Shown here: positions 35,772-45,028 of the stretch, in pieces | Position numbering within the stretch: position 1 is the first letter of the stretch | How the letters are laid out: every line of letters begins with the position of its first letter | From: Paraperibacillus esterisolvens | GTDB lineage: Bacteria > Bacillota > Bacilli > Bacillales > DSM-1321 | Length of the DNA stretch: 64,000 nucleotides | Reading direction: 5' to 3' | Assembly: GCF_046237625.1 (NCBI RefSeq) | Contig: NZ_CP143545.1 | Coordinates: 2,914,001-2,978,000 of the forward strand | Translations under genes and position numbers: made by a program | Notes under the pieces: generated by a model | The model's database searches: none | What the model was told of the DNA's origin: nothing | Seen by the model: only the letters and a program-made list of their open reading frames with translations

Positions 35772-35926
35772 TGACATATCCTTCACCTTTAGCTTCACGA
35801 AAATTTGTTCTCTGGCCATATCTATGGCGGCATATTCAGCCACAGCCAGAAAGCAATTGCTTTATAAATGATATTTATAGCCGGAAATCATGGGCATAGA
35901 AGCCCTCAGCTATGGATGATATGTAA

Positions 35927-36418
35927 CTAATTCTCCAAAGAGCTTGTATTTCCTGCATGATTCGACAATATTTTCGAAAGCTGCCGCACAAAATTGGAGC
36001 GGTCTTCTTTGGTAAATGGCTTTGGGCCTTTTGTATGCTTGCCTTGACGCCTGATTTTCGCGGATAAATAGCGCATATCAAGCAGAGTGTCTATATTGTT
36101 TTCCGTGTATTCATTTCCCCTGGGTGAAAGCACATAAACATGTTTAGGCAAAAGTGTGCCCGCAAGCCCCTATATCCCCGGTGATGATGACATCGCCCTT
36201 CCTGCCGTGGTTCAGGATGTACAGATCTGCTGCTTCCTTTGTATTCTCAACATATACCCACTTTCCAGGAGAAGGCTCACTCATCATATTATTGATGGAA
36301 GTGACGAAGCACACATCTATGCCATGCCGCTTTGCTTCTTCTGAAATTTCCCTTTGACAGGACATGCATCGGCATCTACATAAATGACTCTGCCTTTTTG
36401 TAATTCTACATTGTTCAT
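35927..36418 (-). pseudogene. yqxD: YqxD (DUF188/UPF0178) gene broken by two compensating frameshifts
   Basis: Three reading-frame pieces together give a full-length protein of about 163 residues. The N-terminus runs from ATG 36418 to VDADACPVK. A second frame covers EISEEAKRHG to GDVIITGDIG, and a third LAGTLLPKHVYVLSPRG to the end. The breaks are in G runs (minus strand): GGG at 36350-36352 needs one more G, and GGGG at 36167-36170 needs one fewer. The protein family has no known function. Location just upstream of dnaG is as in B. subtilis. Two indels in homopolymers with otherwise intact sequence suggest read errors as much as true decay. Confidence 0.85.
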
Positions 36419-36421
36419 CAT

Positions 36422-36688
36422 TATCCTTCTTATGAAGCCTTTTCTTTTTTCTTAGAAAAGGAAATTGTCGAATTATTTAATTAGGTAAAACTTGACAAGT
36501 CATATTTTCTAGTTTATTCCTTATTAACTGAGTCTAAACCTAGAAAATACTTTTTTATCACAGCTTTTTATTATAGTACAAATTGTTTAGAAAATCTATT
36601 GTTTTTACTCGCCCGCCAGCAGAGCACCAGCGGTTCCCGAAAATGGATTTTGGGAGCAAGGTTTTTCGGGGATGAAACTCCCGCCGCC
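36422..36688. other. Gene-free AT-rich interval upstream of yqxD
   Basis: No ORF is supported here. It contains a 10-bp inverted repeat TATTTTCTAG/CTAGAAAATA (36503-36512, 36540-36549). It probably carries the promoter of the yqxD-dnaG-sigA operon, but no clear -35/-10 pair is visible. Confidence 0.5.
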
Positions 36689-36715
36689 AAAAAAAATAGC
36701 ACTGAAGTGTGCTAT
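36689..36715 (-). terminator. Terminator after yqfL
   Basis: ATAGCAC/GTGCTAT hairpin followed by seven T residues on the minus strand, touching the yqfL stop codon. Confidence 0.88.
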
Positions 36716-37524
36716 CATCCCTGCCCTTTTTGGATAATGTTAATGATGGTATTAGCCGTTTCTTCCACAGCCTTATTGGTTACATCAATAACAGGGCAGT
36801 TCAATCTATCGACAATCTTATCGAAATATGTAAGTTCTTCTTTAATTCTTTCCATGTTGGCGTAGATGGCATGATCGTTCAGGCCTAATACTTTAAGCCT
36901 TTCCTTGCGTATGTTATTCAGCTTCTCAGGACTGATCTTCAAGCCGATGCATTTGCTCGGCGGAACCAGGAATAATTCCTCGGGCGGGTCTACTTCCGGG
37001 ACCACCGGGACATTGGCAACCCTCAGCCTTTTATGAGCCAGATACTGCGACAGCGGTGTCTTGGAAGTCCTCGATACGCCTACAAGCACGATATCAGCAC
37101 GCATGATTCCCCTGGGATCCCTGCCGTCATCATATTTTACCGCAAATTCAATCGCTTCTACCCTCTTAAAATAATCTTCATCAAGCTTCCTGACCATGCC
37201 CGGTTCATATAGAGGCGGTGATTCGAATGTTTCCTGAAGCCGATCCACAAGCGGCCCGATGATATCGTAAGCAAAAATTCCTTCCAGCTCTGCCTGATCC
37301 TTCATATAAGTCCTGATATCCAATTTTACCAGCGTGTAGGCGATGATGCCTGAATTCACCTTCGCAAGGGATATCACTTCATCAATGTTAGAGCGCGTCT
37401 CTACGTAGGGAATGCGTTTGATTGTAATATCATGACCTTTGAACTGGCTTGCTGCTGCCTTGGTTACGAGTTCTGCAGTTTCTCCCACTGAATCTGAAAC
37501 AACGTAAATCATTTTACTGTTCAT
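36715..37524 (-). CDS. yqfL: Bifunctional kinase/pyrophosphorylase of the PPDK regulatory family (YqfL)
   Basis: 269 residues of the DUF299 family, which in other bacteria inactivates and reactivates pyruvate phosphate dikinase or PEP synthase by ADP-dependent threonine phosphorylation. Seen: VSDSVGETAE at the N-terminus and the P-loop-like GVSRTSKTPLSQYLA near 148. B. subtilis YqfL works with CcpN in controlling gluconeogenic genes; here it is 11 nt behind ccpN, the same pairing. Confidence 0.93.
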   Translation of the reverse strand: MNSKMIYVVSDSVGETAELVTKAAASQFKGHDITIKRIPYVETRSNIDEVISLAKVNSGIIAYTLVKLDIRTYMKDQAELEGIFAYDIIGPLVDRLQETFESPPLYEPGMVRKLDEDYFKRVEAIEFAVKYDDGRDPRGIMRADIVLVGVSRTSKTPLSQYLAHKRLRVANVPVVPEVDPPEELFLVPPSKCIGLKISPEKLNNIRKERLKVLGLNDHAIYANMERIKEELTYFDKIVDRLNCPVIDVTNKAVEETANTIINIIQKGQG

Positions 37525-37535
37525 AAGTATCTCCC

Positions 37536-38174
37536 CTATATATCATCGTCAGCAAGAGCAACAAATGCCTTGGCAATATTTGTTTTTGTAATTCTTCCTG
37601 CCACTTCATAGCCCTTTTCCGTTTCCCTGACAACAGGAACCGCATCAATCTGTTTTTCGATCAGTCTTTTTGCTACATCAATGAGCAGATCATCTTTTGT
37701 ACAGACTGTTATGTTAGGCATTCTTGTCATAATGATATTGACTGGTATTGACGTTAATTCCTGTTTTCCGATGCTTGCCCGAAGGAGGTCCTTCCTCGAA
37801 AGTACACCGCGGAGTATGCTGTCTTTATCGACAACGAACAAAGTCCCTACATCCTCCAGGAACATGGTGCAGATGGCATCATATACCGAAATATTGTCAC
37901 TGACGACGACAGGTATGGACTGATAGTCTTTGACTGTTATTTTCCGCAGGCTGTCCGTCAGAAGCTGGGTTTCGCTTTTGCCCGAATAAAAATATCCGAC
38001 CCTCGGCCTTGCATCCAGATAGCCGGCCATTGTAAGGATGGCAAGATCCGGCCGAAGTGTCGCCCGTGTCAGACTAAGCTGATCAGCGATATGTTCGCCG
38101 GTAATGGGTCCGTTCTGTTTGACGATCTCTAATATTTGCAGCTGACGTTTATTGAGTTCTATTTTAAACACCAC
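37536..38174 (-). CDS. ccpN: Gluconeogenesis repressor CcpN
   Basis: Represses gapB and pckA during glycolytic growth in B. subtilis. 212 residues: N-terminal winged helix (8-65, GPITGEHIADQLSLTRATLRPD) then two CBS domains (about 80-140 and 145-205) that sense nucleotides. The start is GTG at 38174, with a second GTG next to it; the ribosome site (GATTAGGTG) is weak. Confidence 0.95.
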   Translation of the reverse strand: MVFKIELNKRQLQILEIVKQNGPITGEHIADQLSLTRATLRPDLAILTMAGYLDARPRVGYFYSGKSETQLLTDSLRKITVKDYQSIPVVVSDNISVYDAICTMFLEDVGTLFVVDKDSILRGVLSRKDLLRASIGKQELTSIPVNIIMTRMPNITVCTKDDLLIDVAKRLIEKQIDAVPVVRETEKGYEVAGRITKTNIAKAFVALADDDI

Positions 38175-38349
38175 CTAATCTATAAAAAGCCGCTTCTTAT
38201 CTAAACCTTGGATGGTTCATCCTAAGCATATCCGGTGACGATCTAGCTGCTAAGCATCAATCCAGTTCTTAAAATTATACTTTTATTTGGGGTAAAATGA
38301 AAGAAATAAGTTATACTGTTTAAAATAAATTATATACTAATCACAAAAC

Positions 38350-38454
38350 AAGTGGCTGCCAAGCAGAGGCCGGCTCCCTGGGATGGCGCCAGTTCAGGAG
38401 CTTCTGTCCTATAACTGATTACCACTTGGAAACCGGCCTGTCACTGCCAGCCGC
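38350..38454. repeat. Imperfect inverted repeat between ccpN and glyS
   Basis: Arms GTGGCTGCC...GGCCGGC (38352-38374) and ACCGGCC...CCAGCCGC (38432-38454) pair imperfectly, with a further AAGTGG/CCACTT pair. On the minus strand it is followed by TGTTTTGTG, so it may end the glyQS transcript. The 316-nt gap 38175-38490 holds nothing else that I can support. Confidence 0.4.
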
Positions 38455-38490
38455 TTTTTAGTCTGGGAGCTGAATTTCCGTCAGACGAAA

Positions 38491-40563
38491 TCAGCCAGTC
38501 ATGACTTTATTAATTTCAGCAAATCCGCGGATGGACTCCGTCATCTCAGATAACAGGGCCAGGCGGTTATGCCGCAGGCTTTCATCTTCCGCCATTACCA
38601 TGGTGTGTTCAAAGAATGCTTCAATTGATGGCTTCAGGGAAGCCAGAAGCGCAAATTTTTCATCCTCGCCCTGCTGCTGCTTAAATTGTTCCTTAACGTC
38701 CTGGAACTGCTGGTGCAGTTCTCTTTCGTATTGGTTCTCAAACAGCTGCGGATCGGCGCTGCTTCCTTTTTCAGCTTTCCCGCCAAGATTCATTACACGG
38801 CTCAGCGCTTCAATTGCGCCCTTGAAATCCGGCTGTTCACTGCGGGCATTCAGCACTTCCGCACGCTCAATCAAGCTTGCTACATTACCGGCCTTCCCCG
38901 CAAGGACTGAATCAATCAGGTCATAGCGTACACCGCGCTCAGTCAGAAGATGCTTAATCCTCATCTTGAAGAATTGGATCAGTTCCGATAATAGATCCTC
39001 GCGTTCTTTCTTAGCAAATCCGGCAGCTTCTACGGCATCAAGCGAAAGCTTCAGCAGTTCTTCAATTTCGATATCGAAGCCTCGTTCCGCCAGAATTGCC
39101 ACAATACCGCTTGCCTGCCGTCTCAGTGCATAGGGGTCTTGTGATCCTGTAGGAATAATCCCGATGGAGAAACAGGAAACAATAGTATCCAGTTTGTCAG
39201 CTATCGACAATACTGATCCGGCAAGGGATTCAGGAACATTATCCTCTGCATTGCGCGGCATATAATGCTCGTTAATGGCCACAGCTACTTCTTCAGGCTC
39301 ACCCTTGATTCTTGCATACTTTTCACCCATAAGCCCCTGCAGTTCCGGGAATTCATAGACCATATTTGTAACCAGATCAAACTTGCTTATTTCAGCTGCC
39401 CGATCCGCGTGCTGCTGAGTACTCTGATCAAGTTCGAGCTTCTCGGAAATAGCGGCAGAAAGCTTCCTCACCCTGCCGACTTTATCAGAAAGTGTACCGA
39501 TTTCTTCTTGATACACAATGGACTCAAGCTTTTTCAAAGAGACCGCGATATCTGTCTTTAAATCTTCCTTATAAAAGAAAGCTGCATCGGCAAGTCTTGC
39601 GCGCAATACCTTTTCATTGCCTTTCGCAACCGTTTCGAGATGATCTTTGTTTCCATTTCTTACTGTAATGAAGTGAGGAAGAAGCCCGCCCTCATTGTCC
39701 ATAACAGGAAAATAACGTTGATGTTCCTTCATGGAGGTGATCAGCACTTCCTGTGGAAGTTCAAGATACTCCTCCTCATAGCTGCCGAATAATGCCGATG
39801 GGTATTCCACTAAATTATTCACTTCTTCAAGAAGTTCTTCATCAATTGGAATGCGCCAGCCCTGCTGGGACTCTATTTCCCGAATTCCCTCGAGAATCAT
39901 TTCCCTGCGCACATCAGGATCAGCTATGACAAACTGCTGTTTCAGTGCCTCTTCATAGCTCGCCGGCTCACTAAATTCTGCAGTATTTCCGAGAAAGCGA
40001 TGGCCGCGGCTAGTGTTTCCAGTCTCGACTCCAGCGATGGCAAATGGAATGATTTCATTACCAAGCAAGGCTGTCAGCCATTTTATCGGTCTGACAAATT
40101 TCAGGTCTTCATCTGCCCATCTCATATTTTTCGGGAAATGAAGATTTGTGATCACTTCCTTTAATTGAGGCAGCAGAGCTTTGGTGGGCTGTCCTTTGAT
40201 GAACTTCTTGACATAGGCATATACAATGCCATTAAGCTCCTTAAAGAAGATGTCATTAGCCGAAACCCCCTGACCTCGTGCAAATCCCATGGCAGCCTTT
40301 GACCAGTTCCCTTCAGCATCAAGGGCAATCTTTTTCGCCGGCCCTTTTGCCTCTTCATGGATATCACTTTGAGCAGCCGCAGCGCCCCCAACCAGGACTG
40401 CAAGCCTCCTCGGCGTAGAATAAGCCTTGATTTCATCAAATTCAATGCTATGTTCCTTCAGCCAGGCTGATACCTTATCCTTCAGCTGATTCATAGAGGA
40501 AGTAACAAACCGGGCAGGCATTTCTTCCAGTCCGATTTCTAATAAAAAGTCCTTCTTACTCAT
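38491..40563 (-). CDS. glyS: Glycyl-tRNA synthetase beta subunit
   Basis: Beta subunit of the bacterial alpha2-beta2 enzyme, required for tRNA-Gly recognition. 690 residues: the N-terminal half with FLLEIGLEEMPARFV, B3/B4-like and HD-like middle parts (ITSMKEHQRYFPV near 265, DPYALRRQASGIVAIL near 480) and a C-terminal anticodon-binding domain. The start overlaps the glyQ stop by 8 nt. Confidence 0.97.
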   Translation of the reverse strand: MSKKDFLLEIGLEEMPARFVTSSMNQLKDKVSAWLKEHSIEFDEIKAYSTPRRLAVLVGGAAAAQSDIHEEAKGPAKKIALDAEGNWSKAAMGFARGQGVSANDIFFKELNGIVYAYVKKFIKGQPTKALLPQLKEVITNLHFPKNMRWADEDLKFVRPIKWLTALLGNEIIPFAIAGVETGNTSRGHRFLGNTAEFSEPASYEEALKQQFVIADPDVRREMILEGIREIESQQGWRIPIDEELLEEVNNLVEYPSALFGSYEEEYLELPQEVLITSMKEHQRYFPVMDNEGGLLPHFITVRNGNKDHLETVAKGNEKVLRARLADAAFFYKEDLKTDIAVSLKKLESIVYQEEIGTLSDKVGRVRKLSAAISEKLELDQSTQQHADRAAEISKFDLVTNMVYEFPELQGLMGEKYARIKGEPEEVAVAINEHYMPRNAEDNVPESLAGSVLSIADKLDTIVSCFSIGIIPTGSQDPYALRRQASGIVAILAERGFDIEIEELLKLSLDAVEAAGFAKKEREDLLSELIQFFKMRIKHLLTERGVRYDLIDSVLAGKAGNVASLIERAEVLNARSEQPDFKGAIEALSRVMNLGGKAEKGSSADPQLFENQYERELHQQFQDVKEQFKQQQGEDEKFALLASLKPSIEAFFEHTMVMAEDESLRHNRLALLSEMTESIRGFAEINKVMTG

Positions 40564-41446
40564 GAGTATGTACCTCCCCTTTCTTTAAAATTGGAAAGCC
40601 AAGCTTTTCTCTTTCTTCATAAAACGTCTTAGCGACTTTTCTGGCCAGGTTCCGCACCCTTGCCAGGTAGCCGGTCCGCTCCGTAACGGATATGGATCCC
40701 CTTGCATCCAGGACATTAAAGGTGTGGGAGCATTTCAATACATAATCATAGGCCGGGTGGACGAGTCCATGCTCCATTTGCCTGTGTGCTTCCTTTTCAT
40801 AAATATTAAACAGCTGGAACAGCATTTCGGGATCAGAAGTTTCAAAAGTATAGGTTGAGTGCTCAAACTCCGGCTGATAAAAGATATCCTTGATTGTAAA
40901 GCCTTCTGTCCACTCCAGGTCGAAGACATTTTCCTTATCCTGGATATAAGAGGCCAGCCGTTCAATTCCGTACGTGATTTCAACTGATACCGGTTTGCAC
41001 TCAAGCCCGCCAACCTGCTGGAAATAGGTGAACTGAGTGATTTCCATGCCATCAAGCCAGACTTCCCAGCCCAGCCCGGCACAGCCAAGTGATGGATTCT
41101 CCCAGTTGTCTTCTACAAAACGGATGTCGTGCTTGAGCGGGTCTATTCCCAAAGCTTTCAGCGAGTCAAGATACAGCTCCTGAATGTTATCAGGTGAAGG
41201 CTTCATGATCACTTGGAATTGATGGTGCTGATAGAGCCTGTTCGGGTTTTCACCATACCTTCCGTCAGCAGGCCTTCTTGACGGTTCCACATAGGCCACA
41301 TTCCATGGCTCCGGCCCAATCGCCCTTAGGAATGTATAAGGACTCATCGTCCCTGCCCCTTTTTCCACATCATAAGCCTGCATCAGCATGCAGCCCTGTG
41401 CAGACCAATGTCTCTGAAGCGTAAGTATCATATTTTGTATATTCAT
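40556..41446 (-). CDS. glyQ: Glycyl-tRNA synthetase alpha subunit
   Basis: Catalytic class II subunit charging tRNA-Gly with glycine. 296 residues. Motif 2 region VEPSRRPADGRYGENPNRLY, FEDNW-type VEDNWENPSLG, and SVEITYGIERL (motif 3) are present. The ATG at 41446 (MNIQNMILTL) follows GGAGGTGC. Expression is controlled by the T-box just upstream. Confidence 0.98.
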   Translation of the reverse strand: MNIQNMILTLQRHWSAQGCMLMQAYDVEKGAGTMSPYTFLRAIGPEPWNVAYVEPSRRPADGRYGENPNRLYQHHQFQVIMKPSPDNIQELYLDSLKALGIDPLKHDIRFVEDNWENPSLGCAGLGWEVWLDGMEITQFTYFQQVGGLECKPVSVEITYGIERLASYIQDKENVFDLEWTEGFTIKDIFYQPEFEHSTYTFETSDPEMLFQLFNIYEKEAHRQMEHGLVHPAYDYVLKCSHTFNVLDARGSISVTERTGYLARVRNLARKVAKTFYEEREKLGFPILKKGEVHTHE

Positions 41447-41484
41447 TCTTTGCACCTCCACTATTTTGGCCATTCAATTAAAAC

Positions 41485-41690
41485 AAAAAAACTCCCGTCC
41501 TATGCTGACGCATAGGGACGAGAGTTACCCGCGGTTCCACCCTAATTGCCGGATAATCCGGCCTCTTTTGCTGTAAATCCAGCCTCTGCTCGGGACTGCC
41601 TTCGCATGGTTCTCAATGCCCTGTTTCCACCGCCACAGGGCTCTCTGTAAAATGAGAGCTTCCTTGCTACTACTGTCCTTCAACGCAGCT
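41485..41690 (-). promoter_or_regulatory. Glycine T-box riboswitch leader of glyQS
   Basis: The T-box sequence AGGGTGGAACCGCG (minus strand, 41530-41543) is followed by a terminator hairpin CGTCCCTATGCGTCAGCATAGGACG and seven T residues (41486-41527). Upstream, stem I starts near GAAGGACAGTAGTAGC. Uncharged tRNA-Gly should pair with the T-box and favour the antiterminator. The specifier codon was not pinned down by eye; GGC is expected. Confidence 0.93.
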
Positions 41691-41709
41691 CATATAATAA
41701 TAATCAAAT

Positions 41710-41737
41710 TTTATAGGATAAAAAGTCAGTTTGTCAA
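41710..41737 (-). promoter_or_regulatory. SigA promoter of the glyQS T-box transcript
   Basis: Consensus -35 TTGACA (41732-41737), 16-nt spacer, -10 TATAAA (41710-41715), just ahead of the T-box leader. Confidence 0.7.
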
Positions 41738-41765
41738 TAGCCAGGATGGCAGCGACAGACGTTTT

Positions 41766-42518
41766 TTATATCTGATCCTTGAACTTATCCATCTGATCAA
41801 GAAATTTCCTGGATTTTAAATGAAGGCCGGAATATTCGTCATAGTATGTTCTTATAACCCTGTCCAGCTCTTTTTTCGTTTCGGGCTTAACAGAAACGGA
41901 ACCCAGGCGATTTATATCAAAGTAATAAAAGAGCCGCAGCAGCTTGACTGCGGCAGGCGATATCTTAATGTGATAGGGATCTTTTCCAAGGCAGCGGTGG
42001 CAGATAAAGCCGCCTTCACGCACTGAAAAAGAAAATTCCCCTTCCGCTGCCCCACAGGATGCACATTGATTCAGGATAGGGTGCAGTCCGAGAACATCGA
42101 GCATTTTCATTTCAAATATAAATTTAATGATTTCATTGTCATAGCCTTCATCAATATACTGAAGGGATTTATGCAGCAGTTCGAACAGATAAGGATTCGG
42201 CTTCCGGTCCTCCACGCTTTTATCAAGCAGCTCCACTATATAGGAAGCATAGGCGGTCGAAAAGATGTCCTCCCTGATTCCCCTCAAGGCTGAAAAGGTT
42301 TCCCCCTGCTGCAGGAGGCCGATTCCTTTGGACGTCTGCACTAGATAGGAACCGTAATTGAACAACTGGGTGACGGCAGTGAAACGGCTGCTTGGCTTGT
42401 TAGCGCCCCTTGCCATCACCGCGATTTTACCCCATTCACGGGTATAAAGAGTGATGATTTTATTGTTTTCTCCGTAATCGGTCCGCCTTATTACGATTCC
42501 CTCACATTTTTGGAACAT
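41766..42518 (-). CDS. recO: DNA repair protein RecO
   Basis: Loads RecA onto SSB-coated DNA with RecR. 250 residues: N-terminal OB fold (1-80), helical bundle and a zinc finger CASCG...CHRC near 150-175. Follows yqzL by 38 nt; ATG after GGGCGGGATTCTGATC. Confidence 0.93.
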   Translation of the reverse strand: MFQKCEGIVIRRTDYGENNKIITLYTREWGKIAVMARGANKPSSRFTAVTQLFNYGSYLVQTSKGIGLLQQGETFSALRGIREDIFSTAYASYIVELLDKSVEDRKPNPYLFELLHKSLQYIDEGYDNEIIKFIFEMKMLDVLGLHPILNQCASCGAAEGEFSFSVREGGFICHRCLGKDPYHIKISPAAVKLLRLFYYFDINRLGSVSVKPETKKELDRVIRTYYDEYSGLHLKSRKFLDQMDKFKDQI

Positions 42519-42556
42519 GATCAGAATCCCGCCCTTCAGATGGCGGCCAAAACAGC

Positions 42557-42700
42557 TTAAGATATAGGAAATTCGGTATCCGCTAGTACAGTTTCAACAG
42601 TTTCGGGTTTATCGCCATGCTCCAGCTCCAGTTCTTTAAAAAGGAGATAGGTATCAATATTACCTGTGCTGCTGAATACCTTCCAGGTAAAATCCAACAA
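42557..42700 (-). CDS. yqzL: YqzL family small protein
   Basis: 47 residues, translated by eye: starts LDFTWKVFSSTGNIDTYLLF and ends TEFPIS. The DFTWKVFSxTGNIDTYLL block is diagnostic of YqzL. The start is TTG at 42700 after AAAGGTGGGC. Function unknown; located between era and recO as in B. subtilis. Confidence 0.9.
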   Translation of the reverse strand: MLDFTWKVFSSTGNIDTYLLFKELELEHGDKPETVETVLADTEFPIS

Positions 42701-42822
42701 TATAAGCCCACCTTTCGATTGTAAAACTAGCATCATTAAATTTTTCCCAAGCCCTTAAGGATATTTTGGCCCTTCAGCCTTCATTTCATGTTAGACATTA
42801 TTTTCTAAGTATAAATTCCAGC

Positions 42823-43752
42823 TTAATACTCATCTTCCCTGAAGCCATAATCCCTAAGCTGGCCGGGACGGTTTCTCCAGTCCTTCTGGACCTTCACCCA
42901 AAGCTCAAGGAATACCTTTGAACCAAGCAGGTTTTCTATATCCAGCCTTGCACGCTGGCCAATTTCCTTCAGCATTTTTCCCTGCTTGCCGATTACAATT
43001 CCCTTTTGGGAATCCCGTTCTACAATGATGGTCGCCATCACATGGACGGTTCCGCTGCTGTTGTCCTCGCGCTTGATGGATTCAATCACAACAGCAATGG
43101 AATGGGGAATTTCCTCACGTGTGAGGTGCAGGGCCTTTTCCCGGATCAATTCGGAAATGATGAATCTTTCAGGATGGTCTGTCACTTGATCTGCAGGATA
43201 ATATTGCGGTCCTTCGGGCAGATAAGATTTAATCTGCTCGAGAAGCGTGTCAACATTGTTTCCTTGAAGTGCAGAGATTGGAACTATCTCCCTGAATTCC
43301 ATCTTCTCTTTATATTGCTGGATCAGCTGCATCAGCTGGTCGGGATGCACAGTATCAATTTTATTGATTACAAGGAAGACAGGTGTCGAAACCGCCTTCA
43401 GCTTTTCAATGATAAATTCATCACCGCGTCCGTATCCTTCCTCAGCATTGATCATGAACAGTACGAGGTCAACTTCCTTCAGTGTATTCTGTGCAACCTT
43501 CATCATGAAATCACCAAGCTTGTGCTTCGGTTTATGGATTCCCGGTGTATCGATGAAGATCATTTGTGAGTCTGCGAGTGAAAGCACTCCCTGAACTTTA
43601 TTCCTCGTGGTCTGGGGTTTGTCGCTCATAATGGCGATTTTTTGGCCGATTACCCGATTTAGGTAAGTGGATTTCCCGACATTCGGCCTTCCGATGATTG
43701 AAATAAAGCCAGACTTAAAATTCTTTGATGTATTGTCATTCATATTATCCAT
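42823..43752 (-). CDS. era: Ribosome-assembly GTPase Era
   Basis: Binds the 3' end of 16S rRNA and helps mature the small subunit. 309 residues: GTPase domain with G1 GRPNVGKST, G3 DTPG, G4 NKID and G5 SAL, then a KH domain with GKQGKMLKEIGQRAR. ATG at 43752 follows GGAGGATTTAA and overlaps cdd by 8 nt. Confidence 0.98.
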   Translation of the reverse strand: MDNMNDNTSKNFKSGFISIIGRPNVGKSTYLNRVIGQKIAIMSDKPQTTRNKVQGVLSLADSQMIFIDTPGIHKPKHKLGDFMMKVAQNTLKEVDLVLFMINAEEGYGRGDEFIIEKLKAVSTPVFLVINKIDTVHPDQLMQLIQQYKEKMEFREIVPISALQGNNVDTLLEQIKSYLPEGPQYYPADQVTDHPERFIISELIREKALHLTREEIPHSIAVVIESIKREDNSSGTVHVMATIIVERDSQKGIVIGKQGKMLKEIGQRARLDIENLLGSKVFLELWVKVQKDWRNRPGQLRDYGFREDEY

Positions 43753-44143
43753 TTAAATCCTCCGGTGTAAAGGCTCCGGGAAGCAGGGCTTCCACGGTTG
43801 TTTCTGTTATTTCCCCTTTTAAATTCGTTAAAACTACTTTCATGTCTTTCGGACAGAACTCAGAAATCACCTGGCGGCAGGCGCCGCATGGCGATACAGG
43901 ACCATCCGTATCAGCAGTAACAGCAAGCATGCTGAATTTGGTATCTCCTTCGGATATGGCTTTGAAGAAGGCTGTCCTCTCAGCACAGTTTGTCATGCTG
44001 TAACCGGCGTTTTCTATATTGCAGCCTCCGTACACTTTTCCGTCCTCCGTCAGCAGGGCTGCGCCCACCTTAAATTTCGAGTATGGGACATAGGCCCTTT
44101 CCCTGGCTGCTTCAGCCAGTTTGATCAGTTCATGGATTTCCAT
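43745..44143 (-). CDS. cdd: Cytidine deaminase
   Basis: Deaminates cytidine and deoxycytidine to uridine and deoxyuridine. 132 residues, homotetramer type. Zinc ligands and catalytic Glu are in NCAERTAFF and PCGACRQ. Sits between dgkA and era. Confidence 0.97.
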   Translation of the reverse strand: MEIHELIKLAEAARERAYVPYSKFKVGAALLTEDGKVYGGCNIENAGYSMTNCAERTAFFKAISEGDTKFSMLAVTADTDGPVSPCGACRQVISEFCPKDMKVVLTNLKGEITETTVEALLPGAFTPEDLNG

Positions 44144-44165
44144 TTTGTTCTTCCTTTCTGCAGGA

Positions 44166-44567
44166 TTATAGGAACAGAGTATAGATCTCTACAAGCTTTG
44201 GTACAAAGATGATGATTCCAACAAGGATGGAGAATATGGTGTAAACAAGAACGGCACCTGCAGCCATGTCTTTCGCCTGTTCCGCAAGGGGGTGATACTC
44301 CTTCACGGCAAGGTCCACAGTCCGTTCAATGGCCGAATTCACCAGTTCAAGGGCAATGGTGCCTCCAATGGCAGCCAGGATAAACAGCCATTCTGTTGCA
44401 TTCAGGGAAAAGAACCAGCCAAATATCAGCACCAGTACCGTGACTGCGGCATGTATCCGTACATTGCGCTCTTGTCTGAAGCCGGTAAGGATTCCTCTGA
44501 GGGCATAGAATACGCTTTTGTGAAACGGATGCTTCTTCCCCGCCTTACCGCTGGAGTCCATAGGCAT
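44166..44567 (-). CDS. dgkA: Diacylglycerol/undecaprenol kinase
   Basis: Small membrane kinase; the Gram-positive members mainly phosphorylate undecaprenol to recycle the cell-wall lipid carrier. Three membrane segments after a basic N-terminus, with the signature LELVNSAIERTVDL near residue 75. The start is uncertain: ATG 44567 or 44561, or TTG 44591, all inside the end of ybeY. I chose 44567. Confidence 0.9.
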   Translation of the reverse strand: MPMDSSGKAGKKHPFHKSVFYALRGILTGFRQERNVRIHAAVTVLVLIFGWFFSLNATEWLFILAAIGGTIALELVNSAIERTVDLAVKEYHPLAEQAKDMAAGAVLVYTIFSILVGIIIFVPKLVEIYTLFL

Positions 44568-45015
44568 CCAATATTTCTTTCTGCTTTCCAAACATCCTCT
44601 TTTCGTCTTCTTCCGTCATATGGTCATATCCCAATAAGTGGAGAAATCCGTGAAGGGCAAGAAAACCCAATTCTCGGTCAATGGAGTGGCCATATTCGTC
44701 TGCCTGCTCCCTTGTTCGGTCAACAGAAATAATAATATCACCGAGCACTCTTGGCATATCAGCACCAAGAATCTCGACTTCGTCCTCCCCCATTTCCTCC
44801 AGGGCAAAGGAAATTACATCAGTCGGCTGATCCTTCCCCCGATAATCACGATTAATCTCCCGGATCCTTTCGTTTCCCGTGAAGGTTATGGACACTTCTG
44901 CACCTTCTGTGACATCGAGCTTACCCGCCGCAAATTCCAGAAGCCCTTCAACCAGCTCCCTGCCCTCACTGCCGATTTCATCCGTTTCATCATTCAAGTC
45001 AATATTTAAATACAT
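44545..45015 (-). CDS. ybeY: Endoribonuclease YbeY
   Basis: Metal-dependent RNase for 16S rRNA 3'-end maturation and rRNA quality control. 156 residues. The zinc motif ALHGFLHLLGYDH (HxxxHxxxxxH) is near residue 122, and the upstream VISFALEE is conserved. ATG 45015 follows AGGTG; a GTG at 45024 is less likely. Confidence 0.95.
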   Translation of the reverse strand: MYLNIDLNDETDEIGSEGRELVEGLLEFAAGKLDVTEGAEVSITFTGNERIREINRDYRGKDQPTDVISFALEEMGEDEVEILGADMPRVLGDIIISVDRTREQADEYGHSIDRELGFLALHGFLHLLGYDHMTEEDEKRMFGKQKEILDAYGLQR

Positions 45016-45028
45016 CACATTCACCTGC

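Noticed and set aside
36144..36365. Two separate small genes in the yqxD region
   Set aside because: Both align to consecutive parts of a single YqxD protein and have no ribosome sites of their own.
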